Shown piece after piece: positions 9,147 through 18,651 of a DNA stretch of 64,000 bases. Every line of letters begins with the position of its first letter. Within the stretch, counting starts at the first letter, position 1. The DNA comes from Bacillus solimangrovi. Its GTDB lineage: Bacteria; Bacillota; Bacilli; Bacillales; Bacillaceae_N. The stretch lies in the NCBI RefSeq assembly GCF_001742425.1, contig NZ_MJEH01000022.1, forward strand, positions 62,001 to 126,000, read 5' to 3'. Both the position numbers and the translations under genes were made by a program. Under the pieces are notes generated by a model, which saw nothing but the letters and a program-made list of their open reading frames with translations, made no database searches and was not told where the DNA came from.

Positions 9147-9293
9147 TATAAACCTCCATGAAAGTTTTATTTCACTCTTACTAAACCATTAACTTTCTTT
9201 CAACAAACCCCCAACAATTTCCTTTATATTTTTATTTCAAATGGAGATATTATATTTGTACCATCAATACTTAATTACAGGAGGTCATTCACA

Positions 9294-9446
9294 ATGGCAA
9301 AACAAAAACGTGAAAGAAAACAAGCAGCTGCTCCAAAACAAGCATTAGCAGAAGAATTCGGTAATGAATTCATTGAAACAAATGCTAGTAAAGAATTTAA
9401 TGCAAATGAGCGTAAAGCTGAAAAAAATAATAATAATAATCAGTAA
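9294..9446 (+). CDS. Small spore-type protein with gamma-SASP-like motif
   Basis: A 50-residue ORF has a good AGGAGG site. It is hydrophilic, begins MAKQKRERKQ, and contains EEFGNEFIETNASKEF followed by an Asn-rich tail. The FGxEF..ET motif resembles the germination-protease region of gamma-type small acid-soluble spore proteins, but only one repeat is present. It ends in a strong terminator shared with the convergent tiny gene. Coding status is well supported by the RBS and composition; family membership is inferred. Confidence 0.65.
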   Translation: MAKQKRERKQAAAPKQALAEEFGNEFIETNASKEFNANERKAEKNNNNNQ

Positions 9447-9470
9447 CTAGAAGCAATAAGCATTTAAAAT

Positions 9471-9504
9471 AGAGGTATGTCTTCACAAATGAAGACATAC
9501 CTCT
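9471..9504. terminator. Bidirectional terminator between two tiny convergent genes
   Basis: A perfect 15-bp stem (AGAGGTATGTCTTCA) has a CAAA loop and A/T-rich flanks. It lies 24 nt after the 9294 gene and 5 nt before the stop of the minus-strand gene. Confidence 0.85.
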
Positions 9505-9509
9505 TAAAT

Positions 9510-9647
9510 TTATTGATGATTTTGGGTCGGTTTTCTTTTATCTGCTTGCTTATCAACTTGATGAGCATTTTCTAATGACTCTTCTGCAGCAGGGGTTAAA
9601 TGGTTATTCTTCTTTTGTTGCAAACGATTTCGTTCTTTTCTTCCCAC
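9510..9647 (-). CDS. Tiny basic hydrophilic protein, function unknown
   Basis: A 45-residue ORF starts with GTG 9647, 8 nt after GGAGG (9656-9660). It begins MGRKERNRLQQKK and is rich in Gln, Lys, Asn and His, with no Cys, no Trp and no membrane segment. It shares a bidirectional terminator with the SASP-like gene on the other strand. Composition and context suggest a spore core or small stress protein, but I do not recognise the family. Confidence 0.55.
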   Translation of the reverse strand: MGRKERNRLQQKKNNHLTPAAEESLENAHQVDKQADKRKPTQNHQ

Positions 9648-9847
9648 GGGTAACGCCTCCTTCATTTTAAGTAGAGTACGTTCATATCCTTAACTGACAA
9701 ATCATAAATATACATATATTTCATATGCATATTAACGATTTATATAATGGAATCCTCTATGATCATTTGAATGTAGTCGGCTACGCGGGCAAAAATATAA
9801 CTTGCATTTTTGTACTAAACGATAATAGTGATACTACTTTAGTTATC

Positions 9848-10618
9848 TTAACTATATCGAGCAATTAGTGATTCTAAGTCATTTTGTAGGTGGTCAACAT
9901 TCTCGCTCGTTAAATGGATGCGTAATTTTGTCTCATCTACATCTAACATTTCACTTAACAATCCACCTAATCCATTTGCACGTCTATCAACTTCTAACAT
10001 GACATCAAACTCGTCCTCAGTAATCGGTAAGAAAACCACTTCTAGTTCATCTAATTTCCCTCTAAACGGTCCTGAATAAGGAATAAACTCAAACTCTTGT
10101 ACGAAAGATAAATCGCGGCCTAACATCTTTGGTGCTACTTCATTTTCAACACTATGCAATTTGAAACCAAGATTATCGAGTGCAGTAAAGAAAGCTTGCA
10201 TTAACGGATGAGGTTCAACGTGGATATAATCTCGATCACTAGGATCAACAGCATTCTTAATATCCAAACCTGTCTGTACCCATACGTGCGACTGGCCTAT
10301 TGAAACTGGTGTACTTAAAGGTAAATTAAATGCAAATGGAATCTCCTTAACTTCATCAGGTGAAATCATAAACGGCTCTGTTAATTTAAAGCGTCCAATA
10401 ACACCTGTTTCTTCAACCTTGTTATCATCTACTTCACGAATATATGTCGTATTTAACGATAGATAAATGGAATCAATATTTTGTTCAACACTGCCACCTT
10501 TAATAACTACTTTACCTGTTATCTCGTTACCTGGTTTTAAAACATCTTGATCGAGCTGTGTATCAACTTCTGCTGCTCCTACCCCAACACTCGCAAAAAC
10601 CTTTTTGAAAAATGACAT
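9848..10618 (-). CDS. spo0M: Sporulation-control protein Spo0M
   Basis: This 256-residue cytoplasmic, arrestin-like protein is part of the Spo0M family, which affects sporulation entry and cell division in Bacillus. It starts MSFFKKVFASVGVGAAEVDT, and the motifs GGSVEQNIDSIYLSL, GLDIKNAVDPSD, SFVQEFEF and LDRRANGLGG-like text (EVDRRANGLGGLLSEM) match the B. subtilis protein as recalled. An upstream in-frame ATG at 10636 lies over the AAAGGGGAG ribosome site, so ATG 10618 is chosen. It stands alone, transcribed toward the tiny spore-type genes. Confidence 0.9.
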   Translation of the reverse strand: MSFFKKVFASVGVGAAEVDTQLDQDVLKPGNEITGKVVIKGGSVEQNIDSIYLSLNTTYIREVDDNKVEETGVIGRFKLTEPFMISPDEVKEIPFAFNLPLSTPVSIGQSHVWVQTGLDIKNAVDPSDRDYIHVEPHPLMQAFFTALDNLGFKLHSVENEVAPKMLGRDLSFVQEFEFIPYSGPFRGKLDELEVVFLPITEDEFDVMLEVDRRANGLGGLLSEMLDVDETKLRIHLTSENVDHLQNDLESLIARYS

Positions 10619-10856
10619 ATATATCTCCCCTTTCAATTTTGTACATAATACTCTTAGTCAATGTATCTACTAGTATTTACGTATTATATAGATGAAAGTT
10701 TCATTACATACAATGAAATTAACTAATTTTATATTTGTTATTTATTGTTCCTCAACCAACACGCATTAACAAAATAGTTTCACATATACCATAAAAAATA
10801 CACCTTCAATTGTTACTCTTAAGAATAACAATTGAAGGTGTAGCTCACCATTTGCC

Positions 10857-11255
10857 TTATTTCTCACGTACAGCATTTGTTTTAAGTTTAATTCCACCAC
10901 GTGGTGTTTGATAAACAGTTACATCAACACGCTTCGGATCAATTGCATAAACAATATCATCAGCAATTTGTGCTGCTAATGACTCGCAGTATGCTCCTTC
11001 ATCACGAAATGACCATAGATAAAACTTCAGTGATTTTGATTCGATACAACTCTCATCAGGAACATAAGAAATGGTAACCGAGCCAAAATCTGGCTGCGAA
11101 GTTTTGGGACAAACACTTGTAAACTCCAACGCATCAAACGTCACTTCTTGAACATTCGGTGCAGGGAAGGATTCCTGTTTCAACACTTCTTTTGCCTGTT
11201 GTGAGCTTTCCGGTCTTGGCATTGGACCGCTTCTTGGTAGATAATATTCTGACAT
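10857..11255 (-). CDS. queF: NADPH-dependent 7-cyano-7-deazaguanine reductase
   Basis: It reduces preQ0 to preQ1 in queuosine synthesis. The core motif FTSVCPKTSQPDFG holds the thioimide-forming Cys49 and Asp56, and ESKSLKFYLWSFRDEG is the substrate-binding signature; RGGI closes the fold. At about 132 residues it is short. The Glu after the GAYCE position is kept, while the His of the B. subtilis HED motif is replaced by Cys, as in another unimodular subgroup. ATG 11255 follows AGGAGG by 9 nt; an ATG at 11303 lies inside the upstream riboswitch. The queC-queD-queE genes are 35 kb away. Confidence 0.9.
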   Translation of the reverse strand: MSEYYLPRSGPMPRPESSQQAKEVLKQESFPAPNVQEVTFDALEFTSVCPKTSQPDFGSVTISYVPDESCIESKSLKFYLWSFRDEGAYCESLAAQIADDIVYAIDPKRVDVTVYQTPRGGIKLKTNAVREK

Positions 11256-11264
11256 TTGGATAAA

Positions 11265-11303
11265 CCTCCTAGTTTTGATGACGCAGGATTTTACGAACTG
11301 CAA
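11265..11303 (-). promoter_or_regulatory. Candidate preQ1-I riboswitch upstream of queF
   Basis: Read on the minus strand, TGCAG (P1 5' side), a loop TTCGTAAAATC, CTGC (P1 3' side) and an A-rich tail ATCAAAACTAGGAGG line up with the compact Thermoanaerobacter-type preQ1-I pattern. The tail ends in the AGGAGG ribosome site, so ligand-bound pseudoknot pairing of CC with GG could hide it. It is called by pattern and by the queF context. Confidence 0.65.
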
Positions 11304-11653
11304 ACAATAGAATAATATACAATAGGAAAAGACACAAGTTATTTATGAGCTATACTCTTGAATATATAAGAATTTTAATTTAAATTTTTTTGCACTTATG
11401 AATCATTCTCCATAAAAAACCACATTATTAATGTTTATTTTTCACACAAAGCGTGTTCCATTCAATGATAAATAACTGTTTATTAAGTATTAATGCTTGA
11501 AATAATTGATGAAAGTTACTATTTAACTGCTCATTAGTACTATTTTATTCGTTATTAAACTGAAATATGGAAATTTATATTAAATACTTGTCATGCTTGT
11601 CACGTCACGTTAAGATATATAAAGTATCCTATCCTATATGAGAGGTAAGCAAA
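11304..11653. other. AT-rich divergent promoter region between queF and bdbC
   Basis: No ORF with a ribosome site is visible. The stretch carries AT-rich segments that could hold the two divergent promoters. I see no clear operator or RNA structure apart from the queF leader next to it. Confidence 0.4.
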
Positions 11654-12085
11654 ATGAAAAAATGGTTGACTAATGAAAATCAATTACTTATTGCTTGGAT
11701 AGCTGCTTTAATAGCAACAACTGGCAGCCTATTTTTTTCTGAAGTACTGAAATATACGCCTTGTGAGCTTTGTTGGTATCAACGTATCTTTATGTACCCA
11801 ATTACGCTCATTCTCGGAGCAGCAATCATTCGAAAAGACTACCGTGCTAGCATCTATAGCCTCATCTTAAGTGTGGTCGGTATATGCTTTTCTATCTATC
11901 ATTATGCAATTCAAATGGTACCTGCATTTCAAGAAAAAGGAGCTTCATGCTCTTTCGTACCTTGTAATAGTACATATATTCAATGGCTTGGTTTTATCAC
12001 GATTCCAATGTTAGCACTTATCGCTTTTGCGATTATTATTATCATGACATTTTCAGTTTGGCGTAACGAAAGGAGTTCAAAATAA
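11654..12085 (+). CDS. bdbC: Disulfide bond formation protein BdbC (DsbB-like)
   Basis: This 143-residue four-helix membrane thiol oxidoreductase passes electrons from the extracytoplasmic disulfide oxidase to quinone. The first loop has CELC (residues about 37-40) before WYQRIFMYP, and the second extracytoplasmic loop has CSFVPC. Both redox pairs are present, so it should be active. A GAGAGGTAAGC site precedes the start. The stop codon is directly followed by the start of a thioredoxin-like gene, so the pair is probably one oxidoreductase module. Confidence 0.9.
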   Translation: MKKWLTNENQLLIAWIAALIATTGSLFFSEVLKYTPCELCWYQRIFMYPITLILGAAIIRKDYRASIYSLILSVVGICFSIYHYAIQMVPAFQEKGASCSFVPCNSTYIQWLGFITIPMLALIAFAIIIIMTFSVWRNERSSK

Positions 12086-12550
12086 ATGAAGAAAATAGCA
12101 ATCATCGGTGCAATTATTGTAGGCTTATTTATCATTATTGGATCATTAACGAATATGGCAAATTCACAAAAAGCAGAAGGTAACCCATATGGGAAGGCAG
12201 ACCTTCACCCTGAAACAGTTAAACAGTTAAAAGATCCAAATTATGAGAACTTAATCCTTCCTGATGAATTAGACGAGAAGCTTAATAATAATGAAGCAGT
12301 AACAGTATACTTTTACAGTCCAACTTGTGGTCATTGTAAAGTTACAACACCTATTTTAAAACCCGTTGCAGATGAACTTAATGTTGACTTAAAAATGTAT
12401 AACGTTTTAGAGTTTGAACAAGGTTGGAACGATTTCGAAATTAAAGGTACTCCAACAATGATTCATTTCGAAAATGGGAAAGAAGCATATCGAATTTCAG
12501 GAGAAAATGACGCAGAAACTTTCAAAGAATGGTTTAACCAATTTCTATAG
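12086..12550 (+). CDS. Membrane-anchored thioredoxin-like thiol:disulfide oxidoreductase
   Basis: A 154-residue protein has an N-terminal membrane anchor (residues 4-24) and an extracytoplasmic thioredoxin fold. The active site is CGHC (residues about 82-85) in FYSPTCGHCK, and the cis-proline is in KGTPTMIHF. The His at the third position of the active site, as in protein disulfide isomerases, favours oxidation or isomerisation over reduction. It begins immediately after the bdbC stop, so it is likely the redox partner. It is not DsbA/BdbD-like in size, since the helical insert is missing. Confidence 0.82.
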   Translation: MKKIAIIGAIIVGLFIIIGSLTNMANSQKAEGNPYGKADLHPETVKQLKDPNYENLILPDELDEKLNNNEAVTVYFYSPTCGHCKVTTPILKPVADELNVDLKMYNVLEFEQGWNDFEIKGTPTMIHFENGKEAYRISGENDAETFKEWFNQFL

Positions 12551-12562
12551 GATACGATGATT

Positions 12563-12594
12563 ACGTGCAGGGGATTTTTCCTGTACGTTTTTTT
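12563..12594 (+). terminator. Terminator after the bdbC/thioredoxin unit
   Basis: ACGTGCAGG pairs with CCTGTACGT around a T-rich loop and is followed by seven T's, 12 nt past the stop codon. Confidence 0.8.
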
Positions 12595-12685
12595 GTGTAC
12601 ATACACAATCACACTCTACCTCACATATTTTATCTATTGAGTATATACATTTTTATAGGAAAATAAGTGAGGGAGGAAATTAAAA

Positions 12686-13159
12686 ATGTCTGATATTGAA
12701 AAAAAAACCGATAATAAACAAAACCATCTTTCACATCCAATAATGAGACAAATTGATGATTTCTTTCACCAAGGTCCAGTTCGTTCGATGATAGATTCAA
12801 TTGACTCATTCTTTTATCAAGCTGCTTTCACACCTTCAATTCCCGTTGACTTATATGAAACAGATACACATATTGTAATTAAAGCGAATCTTCCAGGAAT
12901 CAATCGTGAACAAATTACAATCGATCCATTATATGACGCTATTAAAATATCAGTTTTAAATGATGATTTATTGGAAGAAGAAGATGAAACAAAAAATTAC
13001 TATCGTAAGGAGAGACGTGTCCAAAGAATGGAACGTGTTGTCCCTCTTCCATTTACTGTTGAAGGTGATAAAACAACTGCTTCATACAAAAATGGAATAC
13101 TGACAATAAAAACACCAAAACAAAAATACAAAAAATCTACAATTCAAATTGATGAATAG
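12686..13159 (+). CDS. Hsp20/alpha-crystallin small heat-shock protein
   Basis: This 157-residue ATP-independent holdase chaperone has an alpha-crystallin domain across residues about 53-150, starting IPVDLYETDTHIVIKANLPG and closing with the hallmark ASYKNGILTIKTPK. The N-terminal arm contains DDFF and DSFF hydrophobic patches. A GGGAGGAAA site precedes the ATG. It resembles the cytosolic or spore-coat-associated small Hsps of Bacillus (YocM, CotM and CotP types), and the exact subtype cannot be assigned. No CIRCE or CtsR box was recognised upstream. Confidence 0.88.
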   Translation: MSDIEKKTDNKQNHLSHPIMRQIDDFFHQGPVRSMIDSIDSFFYQAAFTPSIPVDLYETDTHIVIKANLPGINREQITIDPLYDAIKISVLNDDLLEEEDETKNYYRKERRVQRMERVVPLPFTVEGDKTTASYKNGILTIKTPKQKYKKSTIQIDE

Positions 13160-13162
13160 TAT

Positions 13163-13214
13163 ACAAATAAGCCGATGAATACCTTAATCACAAGGTTTCT
13201 CGGCTCTTATTTGT
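13163..13214. terminator. Bidirectional terminator between hsp20 and the NRDE gene
   Basis: ACAAATAAGCCG and CGGCTCTTATTTGT form an outer stem; ACCTT and AAGGT form an inner one. It separates convergent genes. Confidence 0.7.
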
Positions 13215-13235
13215 TCTTTATGTAAAAAAACTGAA

Positions 13236-13991
13236 TTAATTTAATCTGATCGTATATTTGTTTTCTTCTTCAAAACCCCTGCTTGAGAATGTTCTTTCAG
13301 TAAAATGAACATTACCATTAACATCAACTAACAGTACAGTCGATGCTCTCGTTCCATAATGTTCTGATTGAATGAATAGCGGTGATAAAAGCCTCTCCCA
13401 CTCTAAACCAACTCCAGTATTAGGAAGATCCTCATCCTTTGCAATTAACTGATCATGAAGGATCTTAAACAAGTTCTCCTGCAAATTACCATTCTGTAAA
13501 GCTTGACGAAGTTGTTCTTTTCCTCTTCTAACTTTTGGCCACGGAGTATCTAACAAATGATTGCTCAAGCCATATATACCTGATGGAAGTTCTTTTGATG
13601 TATTTTCAACGTTTGAATAATACATCATCCTTTCCGCTGTTCCAAAAAGTACATTATATCCTGGATATTGCCCCCTACTTTTTTCTAATTTTGATACATA
13701 TTCATCTATAAGCTTATGCTCTGTCAAAAAATCAGCTACGATTTCACCACGTGAACGACTCTTTGATTCTTCACTTGGATTTCTATAATTCGTTAAAGCA
13801 GCAAACTTGCCTTCTTTCGTGACTCCCATCCACGTTCCTAATTTCTCTAAGTCTCTACCAGCTAATACGTTCGGTGCATCTAACCAATATTGGGCTTGTC
13901 TCGTCCTTCTCTCGTAAAATTCATCTCGATTTGCTGCAACAATTAACGGATATTGAGGATGTTTTTGATAAGCAAATAAAATTAAACACAT
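13236..13991 (-). CDS. NRDE family protein (TANGO2-like)
   Basis: About 251 residues. The family name motif is intact in IVAANRDEFYERRT near residues 18-31, and GTWMGVTKEGKFAALTNYR follows. The start at ATG 13991 gives the usual MCLILFAY N-terminus; ATG 14000 and a TTG at 14003 lie in frame upstream and are closer to a weak AAGG site. A Cys right after the initiator Met is typical of the family and hints at an Ntn-hydrolase-type fold. The molecular function of the bacterial members is not established. Confidence 0.85.
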   Translation of the reverse strand: MCLILFAYQKHPQYPLIVAANRDEFYERRTRQAQYWLDAPNVLAGRDLEKLGTWMGVTKEGKFAALTNYRNPSEESKSRSRGEIVADFLTEHKLIDEYVSKLEKSRGQYPGYNVLFGTAERMMYYSNVENTSKELPSGIYGLSNHLLDTPWPKVRRGKEQLRQALQNGNLQENLFKILHDQLIAKDEDLPNTGVGLEWERLLSPLFIQSEHYGTRASTVLLVDVNGNVHFTERTFSSRGFEEENKYTIRLN

Positions 13992-14240
13992 CGTACACAT
14001 CAACCTTCATTATAGTTTTCTTCATTATAACAATCTTTTATATAGACAGTAATTATTTATGTATGAATTACTCGAACTCTCCCTTTTTATGTTCCGTATA
14101 TAATTTACATTGTTGTAATATTTGTTACATTACTTAACTCGTTGTTTACAATTAGAGGAGCAAGGGTATATAGTAGACATACTAAGAATTAAGTGACTTA
14201 TGAATTAATAGCATTCTTACTAACTTGAGGAGGGAAGACT

Positions 14241-14513
14241 ATGACTATTCAAGAGTTCATTGAAAAAGATGATTATACAATTATTCAAATAGCTTATGAG
14301 ATCATTAATGAAGTTTCAAATAAACTTCAAAAGAAACAGTTGTTTTACAAGCAACAAGTAGAGAATTTTGTAGATATACGTATTAATCAGTTTATTAACA
14401 GTTTGAATGTAAAGCCAGCACAAAAAAAAATCTATGCTACTCAAATTTATGGTCTCATTAACCCTCGTATTAATCGATTATTTGCCGATTATAACTTGTT
14501 TAACGTTCTATAA
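14241..14513 (+). CDS. Hypothetical 90-residue protein
   Basis: The start is preceded by GAGGAGGGAAG, a strong ribosome site, so expression is likely. The protein is all-alpha in appearance, with many Ile, Asn and Gln residues, no cysteine and no membrane segment. NPRINRLFADYNLF near the C-terminus is its most distinctive stretch. It overlaps the end of the convergent gtrA-like gene by 6 nt. I do not recognise a family. Confidence 0.6.
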   Translation: MTIQEFIEKDDYTIIQIAYEIINEVSNKLQKKQLFYKQQVENFVDIRINQFINSLNVKPAQKKIYATQIYGLINPRINRLFADYNLFNVL

Positions 14514-14960
14514 TTTATTGACGTGTCTCAATTCAAATACCCACTTTTTCATAAAGAAATAACTTGCTAATGACGAGAGAAGCATTGCTAATCCTTTTGC
14601 AAGATTCTTTTCAAAGAAGAGGGCAAACGATGTATACTCAAAAACTAAAATAGCAACAAAGAAGACACCATTACTAATGAACAAACTCACGACAGCTTGA
14701 ATAGTAAAAGCCACTTTTTCTTTCGCAGAATACGTTGCAAAATGTTTGAACGTAAACTTTGAATTCCAATAATAACTATTTAAAATCGCCATGCAATAAC
14801 TAATCGTATTAATAACTATTAGTACGAAATAGGATTTACCAGTGTACATCCATAACAATACATTTAACGTTACAATGTCAACTAACGCATTTGAAATACC
14901 AATGATTCCAAATTGAACAAATTGCAGTTTATTATTCCACTCTCTATTGTTCTTGTGCAT
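14508..14960 (-). CDS. GtrA-like four-helix membrane protein
   Basis: This 150-residue protein has four membrane segments and the GtrA signature: FVQFGIIGISNALVDIVTLNVLL at the N-terminus (residues 13-35) and NSYYWNSKFTF in the second loop. GtrA proteins are thought to help move or present polyprenyl-linked sugars for lipid, wall or O-antigen modification. It is the last gene of a three-gene minus-strand unit, 37 nt after the SQD2-like glycosyltransferase, which suggests a role in export or placement of the sugar lipid. That role is inferred from position only. Confidence 0.8.
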   Translation of the reverse strand: MHKNNREWNNKLQFVQFGIIGISNALVDIVTLNVLLWMYTGKSYFVLIVINTISYCMAILNSYYWNSKFTFKHFATYSAKEKVAFTIQAVVSLFISNGVFFVAILVFEYTSFALFFEKNLAKGLAMLLSSLASYFFMKKWVFELRHVNKL

Positions 14961-14997
14961 GGCTTCACCTATATTTTCTGTCTAGAACTACTGATTG

Positions 14998-16104
14998 CTA
15001 AGCTAAAATTTTTTGATAAATCGAAAGCAATTGTCTTGATGGTTCAGCCCATCCATATGATTGACCTATTTGATAAGCATTTTCTGCAAGCCTCGTTCGA
15101 AGCTTGACATCTTCTAATTTTATCATCGTTTCAACAAGGCTATTTTCTACATTTGGATCGTATAGTAATCCTGTTTCTCCATCTTTAATCTGTTCGACTG
15201 TTGGCCCACTTTTCGCTGCAACAATTGGCAAACCTGATGCCATCGCTTCAAGAATAACCAATCCTAACGTTTCTGTAGTTGAGGGAAATACGAATACGTC
15301 TGAAGAGGCATATACACTTGCTAACTCCTCACCATGCATAAACCCAGTAAACGTCGTATTTGTTCCTTTAAAATGTTCTTCAAGTGCAGCTCTATGTGGC
15401 CCATCTCCTACTATTGCAAGTGCATATTGCTCATGTTCATCTAGTACGCATCTAATCTTTTCAATTTCCTTTTCAGCAGCTAATCGACCAACATACAATA
15501 GTAACCTCTTGTTCTGTTGCTGATTCGTCAAATACTTACGCATGTTTACACTATGCTTTTCTGGACCAAAACGCTCAACAGCAACACCTCTTGTCCAAAG
15601 GTGTACATTTTTAAATTTCTTCTCATTCAATTCATCTTTTACTGTTTTTGACGTACATAGATTGAGGTCTGCTTTATTATGCAACATGCGAAAATACCAC
15701 CATAATAATGGCTTAACAAAGGGTACTTTGTAATAGTCTGCATATTTAGGTACATTCGTATGATAAGAGGCGATAAGAGGATCTTTTCTTTTTCTTGCAT
15801 AATAAATACCTGAAAGACCTAAAAAAGCTGGGTTAACGACATGAACAATATCTGGTGCAAACTGGTCAAGCTTTACTTTCACTTTTCGACTTGGATATGC
15901 AAATGGTTTGTCTTTATAAAGAAAGAAGGAGCGTGGTGACACTCCTTCAACCTGTGCTCCTTCAAATTCATTAACACCTAAATCTGGAGCAATGATGAGT
16001 ACTTCATGTCCCTCTTTTCGTAACCATTTAATTGATTCACAAAGTCTAGTTACAATACCATCAGTAGATGGTAAAAAGGTTTCTGTAATAATTGCAACTT
16101 TCAT
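14998..16104 (-). CDS. SQD2-like sulfoquinovosyl (GT4) glycosyltransferase
   Basis: A 368-residue GT-B, family GT4 enzyme. The N-terminal domain has TETFLPSTDGIVTRL and ASYHTNVPKY; the C-terminal nucleotide-sugar domain has LYVGRLAAEKEIE, IVGDGP, and the EX7E-type motif SSTTETLGLVILEAMASGLP. The segment HLWTRGVAVERF and the overall pattern resemble plant SQD2/cyanobacterial SqdX, which joins UDP-sulfoquinovose to diacylglycerol. The gene upstream by 13 nt encodes UDP-sulfoquinovose synthase, which fixes the likely donor. By sequence alone a mannosyl or glucosyl transferase such as MgtA is possible. Confidence 0.8.
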   Translation of the reverse strand: MKVAIITETFLPSTDGIVTRLCESIKWLRKEGHEVLIIAPDLGVNEFEGAQVEGVSPRSFFLYKDKPFAYPSRKVKVKLDQFAPDIVHVVNPAFLGLSGIYYARKRKDPLIASYHTNVPKYADYYKVPFVKPLLWWYFRMLHNKADLNLCTSKTVKDELNEKKFKNVHLWTRGVAVERFGPEKHSVNMRKYLTNQQQNKRLLLYVGRLAAEKEIEKIRCVLDEHEQYALAIVGDGPHRAALEEHFKGTNTTFTGFMHGEELASVYASSDVFVFPSTTETLGLVILEAMASGLPIVAAKSGPTVEQIKDGETGLLYDPNVENSLVETMIKLEDVKLRTRLAENAYQIGQSYGWAEPSRQLLSIYQKILA

Positions 16105-16117
16105 ATGATCTCTCCTG

Positions 16118-17566
<1,449 letters not shown>

Positions 17567-18319
17567 TTATAAGTTGCGTATATCGTATATACCACCATTT
17601 TCACATTGCTCATCTATTAACCATTGTAATGCTTTATAAGCAACATCATTCGGATTAGATAAATGACCATAATTTTTTAATTTTCTAAACCTTTCAATAC
17701 CTTTAAAATTATCCTCATTAGAGTTACGTATTTCCTCTTGCATATCTGTATCAACTACACCAGGAGCAAGAGAAATAATTTTCGCTGGATTATCTTTGCC
17801 TTCTTCTTCAAAGGCAACCGATTGAGTAAAGCGATTGAGAGCTGCCTTCGTTGTACTATAAGCGGCCCACCCATGATAGCTTGTATTACCCGCACCAGAC
17901 GAAATATTCAATATGTACTTTTCTCCACCAAACTTTGCTGTTTTTCTTAAAAATGCTGCAGTTAACGCCATAGGTGCAAGAGTGTTCACTGCTAAAATAT
18001 GTTGAAATTCTTCAGCTGTACAAGATTCTGCCGGTTTCATAGGATGTAAAATTCCTGCATTATTAATTAATGTTATCGTAGAAGCCTGTATTATGTCATT
18101 ATCATCTAGTATTTGGTCTATTAGTGCGTCTAGTTCCTTGATATTGGATATATCAAATTGACATTGAATGAATTTCCCTACTCTTTTTGACTGTAACTTA
18201 TCCAATTCCTCATTACGTGTACGGGCAATAGATATAACTTTATTACTGTCCCTTAACGTGGCACTTACAAACGCTGCTCCTAATCCCCTAGAACCTCCAG
18301 TTATAATATAAATGTTCAT
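17567..18319 (-). CDS. Short-chain dehydrogenase, YueD-like benzil reductase/sepiapterin reductase type
   Basis: About 250 residues, classical SDR. The cofactor loop is ITGGSRGLGAAF with Arg at the NADPH-preferring position, then NNAG, the catalytic Ser in LNISSGAG and YSTTK with the Tyr and Lys. PGVVDTDMQEEIR follows. The C-terminal DVAYKALQWLIDE is typical of B. subtilis YueD, a benzil reductase. ATG 18319 sits behind GAAGGAAAA and overlaps the stop of the upstream small Cys-rich gene by 4 nt, so the two are translationally coupled. The natural substrate is unknown. Confidence 0.83.
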   Translation of the reverse strand: MNIYIITGGSRGLGAAFVSATLRDSNKVISIARTRNEELDKLQSKRVGKFIQCQFDISNIKELDALIDQILDDNDIIQASTITLINNAGILHPMKPAESCTAEEFQHILAVNTLAPMALTAAFLRKTAKFGGEKYILNISSGAGNTSYHGWAAYSTTKAALNRFTQSVAFEEEGKDNPAKIISLAPGVVDTDMQEEIRNSNEDNFKGIERFRKLKNYGHLSNPNDVAYKALQWLIDEQCENGGIYDIRNL

Positions 18320-18513
18320 AGTTTTCTTCCTTTCTTCAGTTCGAACATTGCACATCGCTTTCCTGAAGCATGAAAAACATAATCAGATGGCATCATTTTA
18401 CCTTTAAATCCATAAGCTTGACATGCACGTGGAAAATTAGGATTCCAAGTTGTTCGAAAGTATTTACAATTAAAACAATTGATCTTTGTTTGGCTGTTCG
18501 TTAATTTTTTCAT
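18316..18513 (-). CDS. Small Cys-rich (CxxC) protein of unknown function
   Basis: A 65-residue conserved-looking protein with CFNCKYF near the N-terminus, a third Cys in PRACQAYGFKGK and a fourth in GKRCAMFE. Four cysteines in this spacing suggest a zinc or iron site. Similar small proteins are known across Bacillus and are sometimes mislabelled uracil-DNA glycosylase; no glycosylase motif is present here. The stop overlaps the start of the YueD-like gene. No good ribosome site precedes ATG 18513. Confidence 0.7.
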   Translation of the reverse strand: MKKLTNSQTKINCFNCKYFRTTWNPNFPRACQAYGFKGKMMPSDYVFHASGKRCAMFELKKGRKL

Positions 18514-18628
18514 GTATATATTGTATATTGTGTTGTTTTATTCCTCAATTGTTTTGTTTAAAGAAGAATATAGTTGATGTTGCTTTTTATGATTTCTTCA
18601 ACCTACTCCAAAATCGTTACAAATAAAA

Positions 18629-18651
18629 AGTCCCCAAATCATATGGGGACT
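18629..18651 (-). terminator. Terminator for the two tiny spore-type genes
   Basis: On the minus strand AGTCCCCA and TGGGGACT flank a 7-nt loop and are followed by TTTTTATTT. It overlaps the stop codon of the 18650 gene. Confidence 0.82.

Noticed and set aside
9775-9830. A CAAAAAT/ATTTTTG inverted repeat near a GGCTACGCGGG segment
   Set aside because: It may be a weak terminator for spo0M, but stem and T run are too poor to call; resemblance to a segment near 51.4 kb is short and not convincing.
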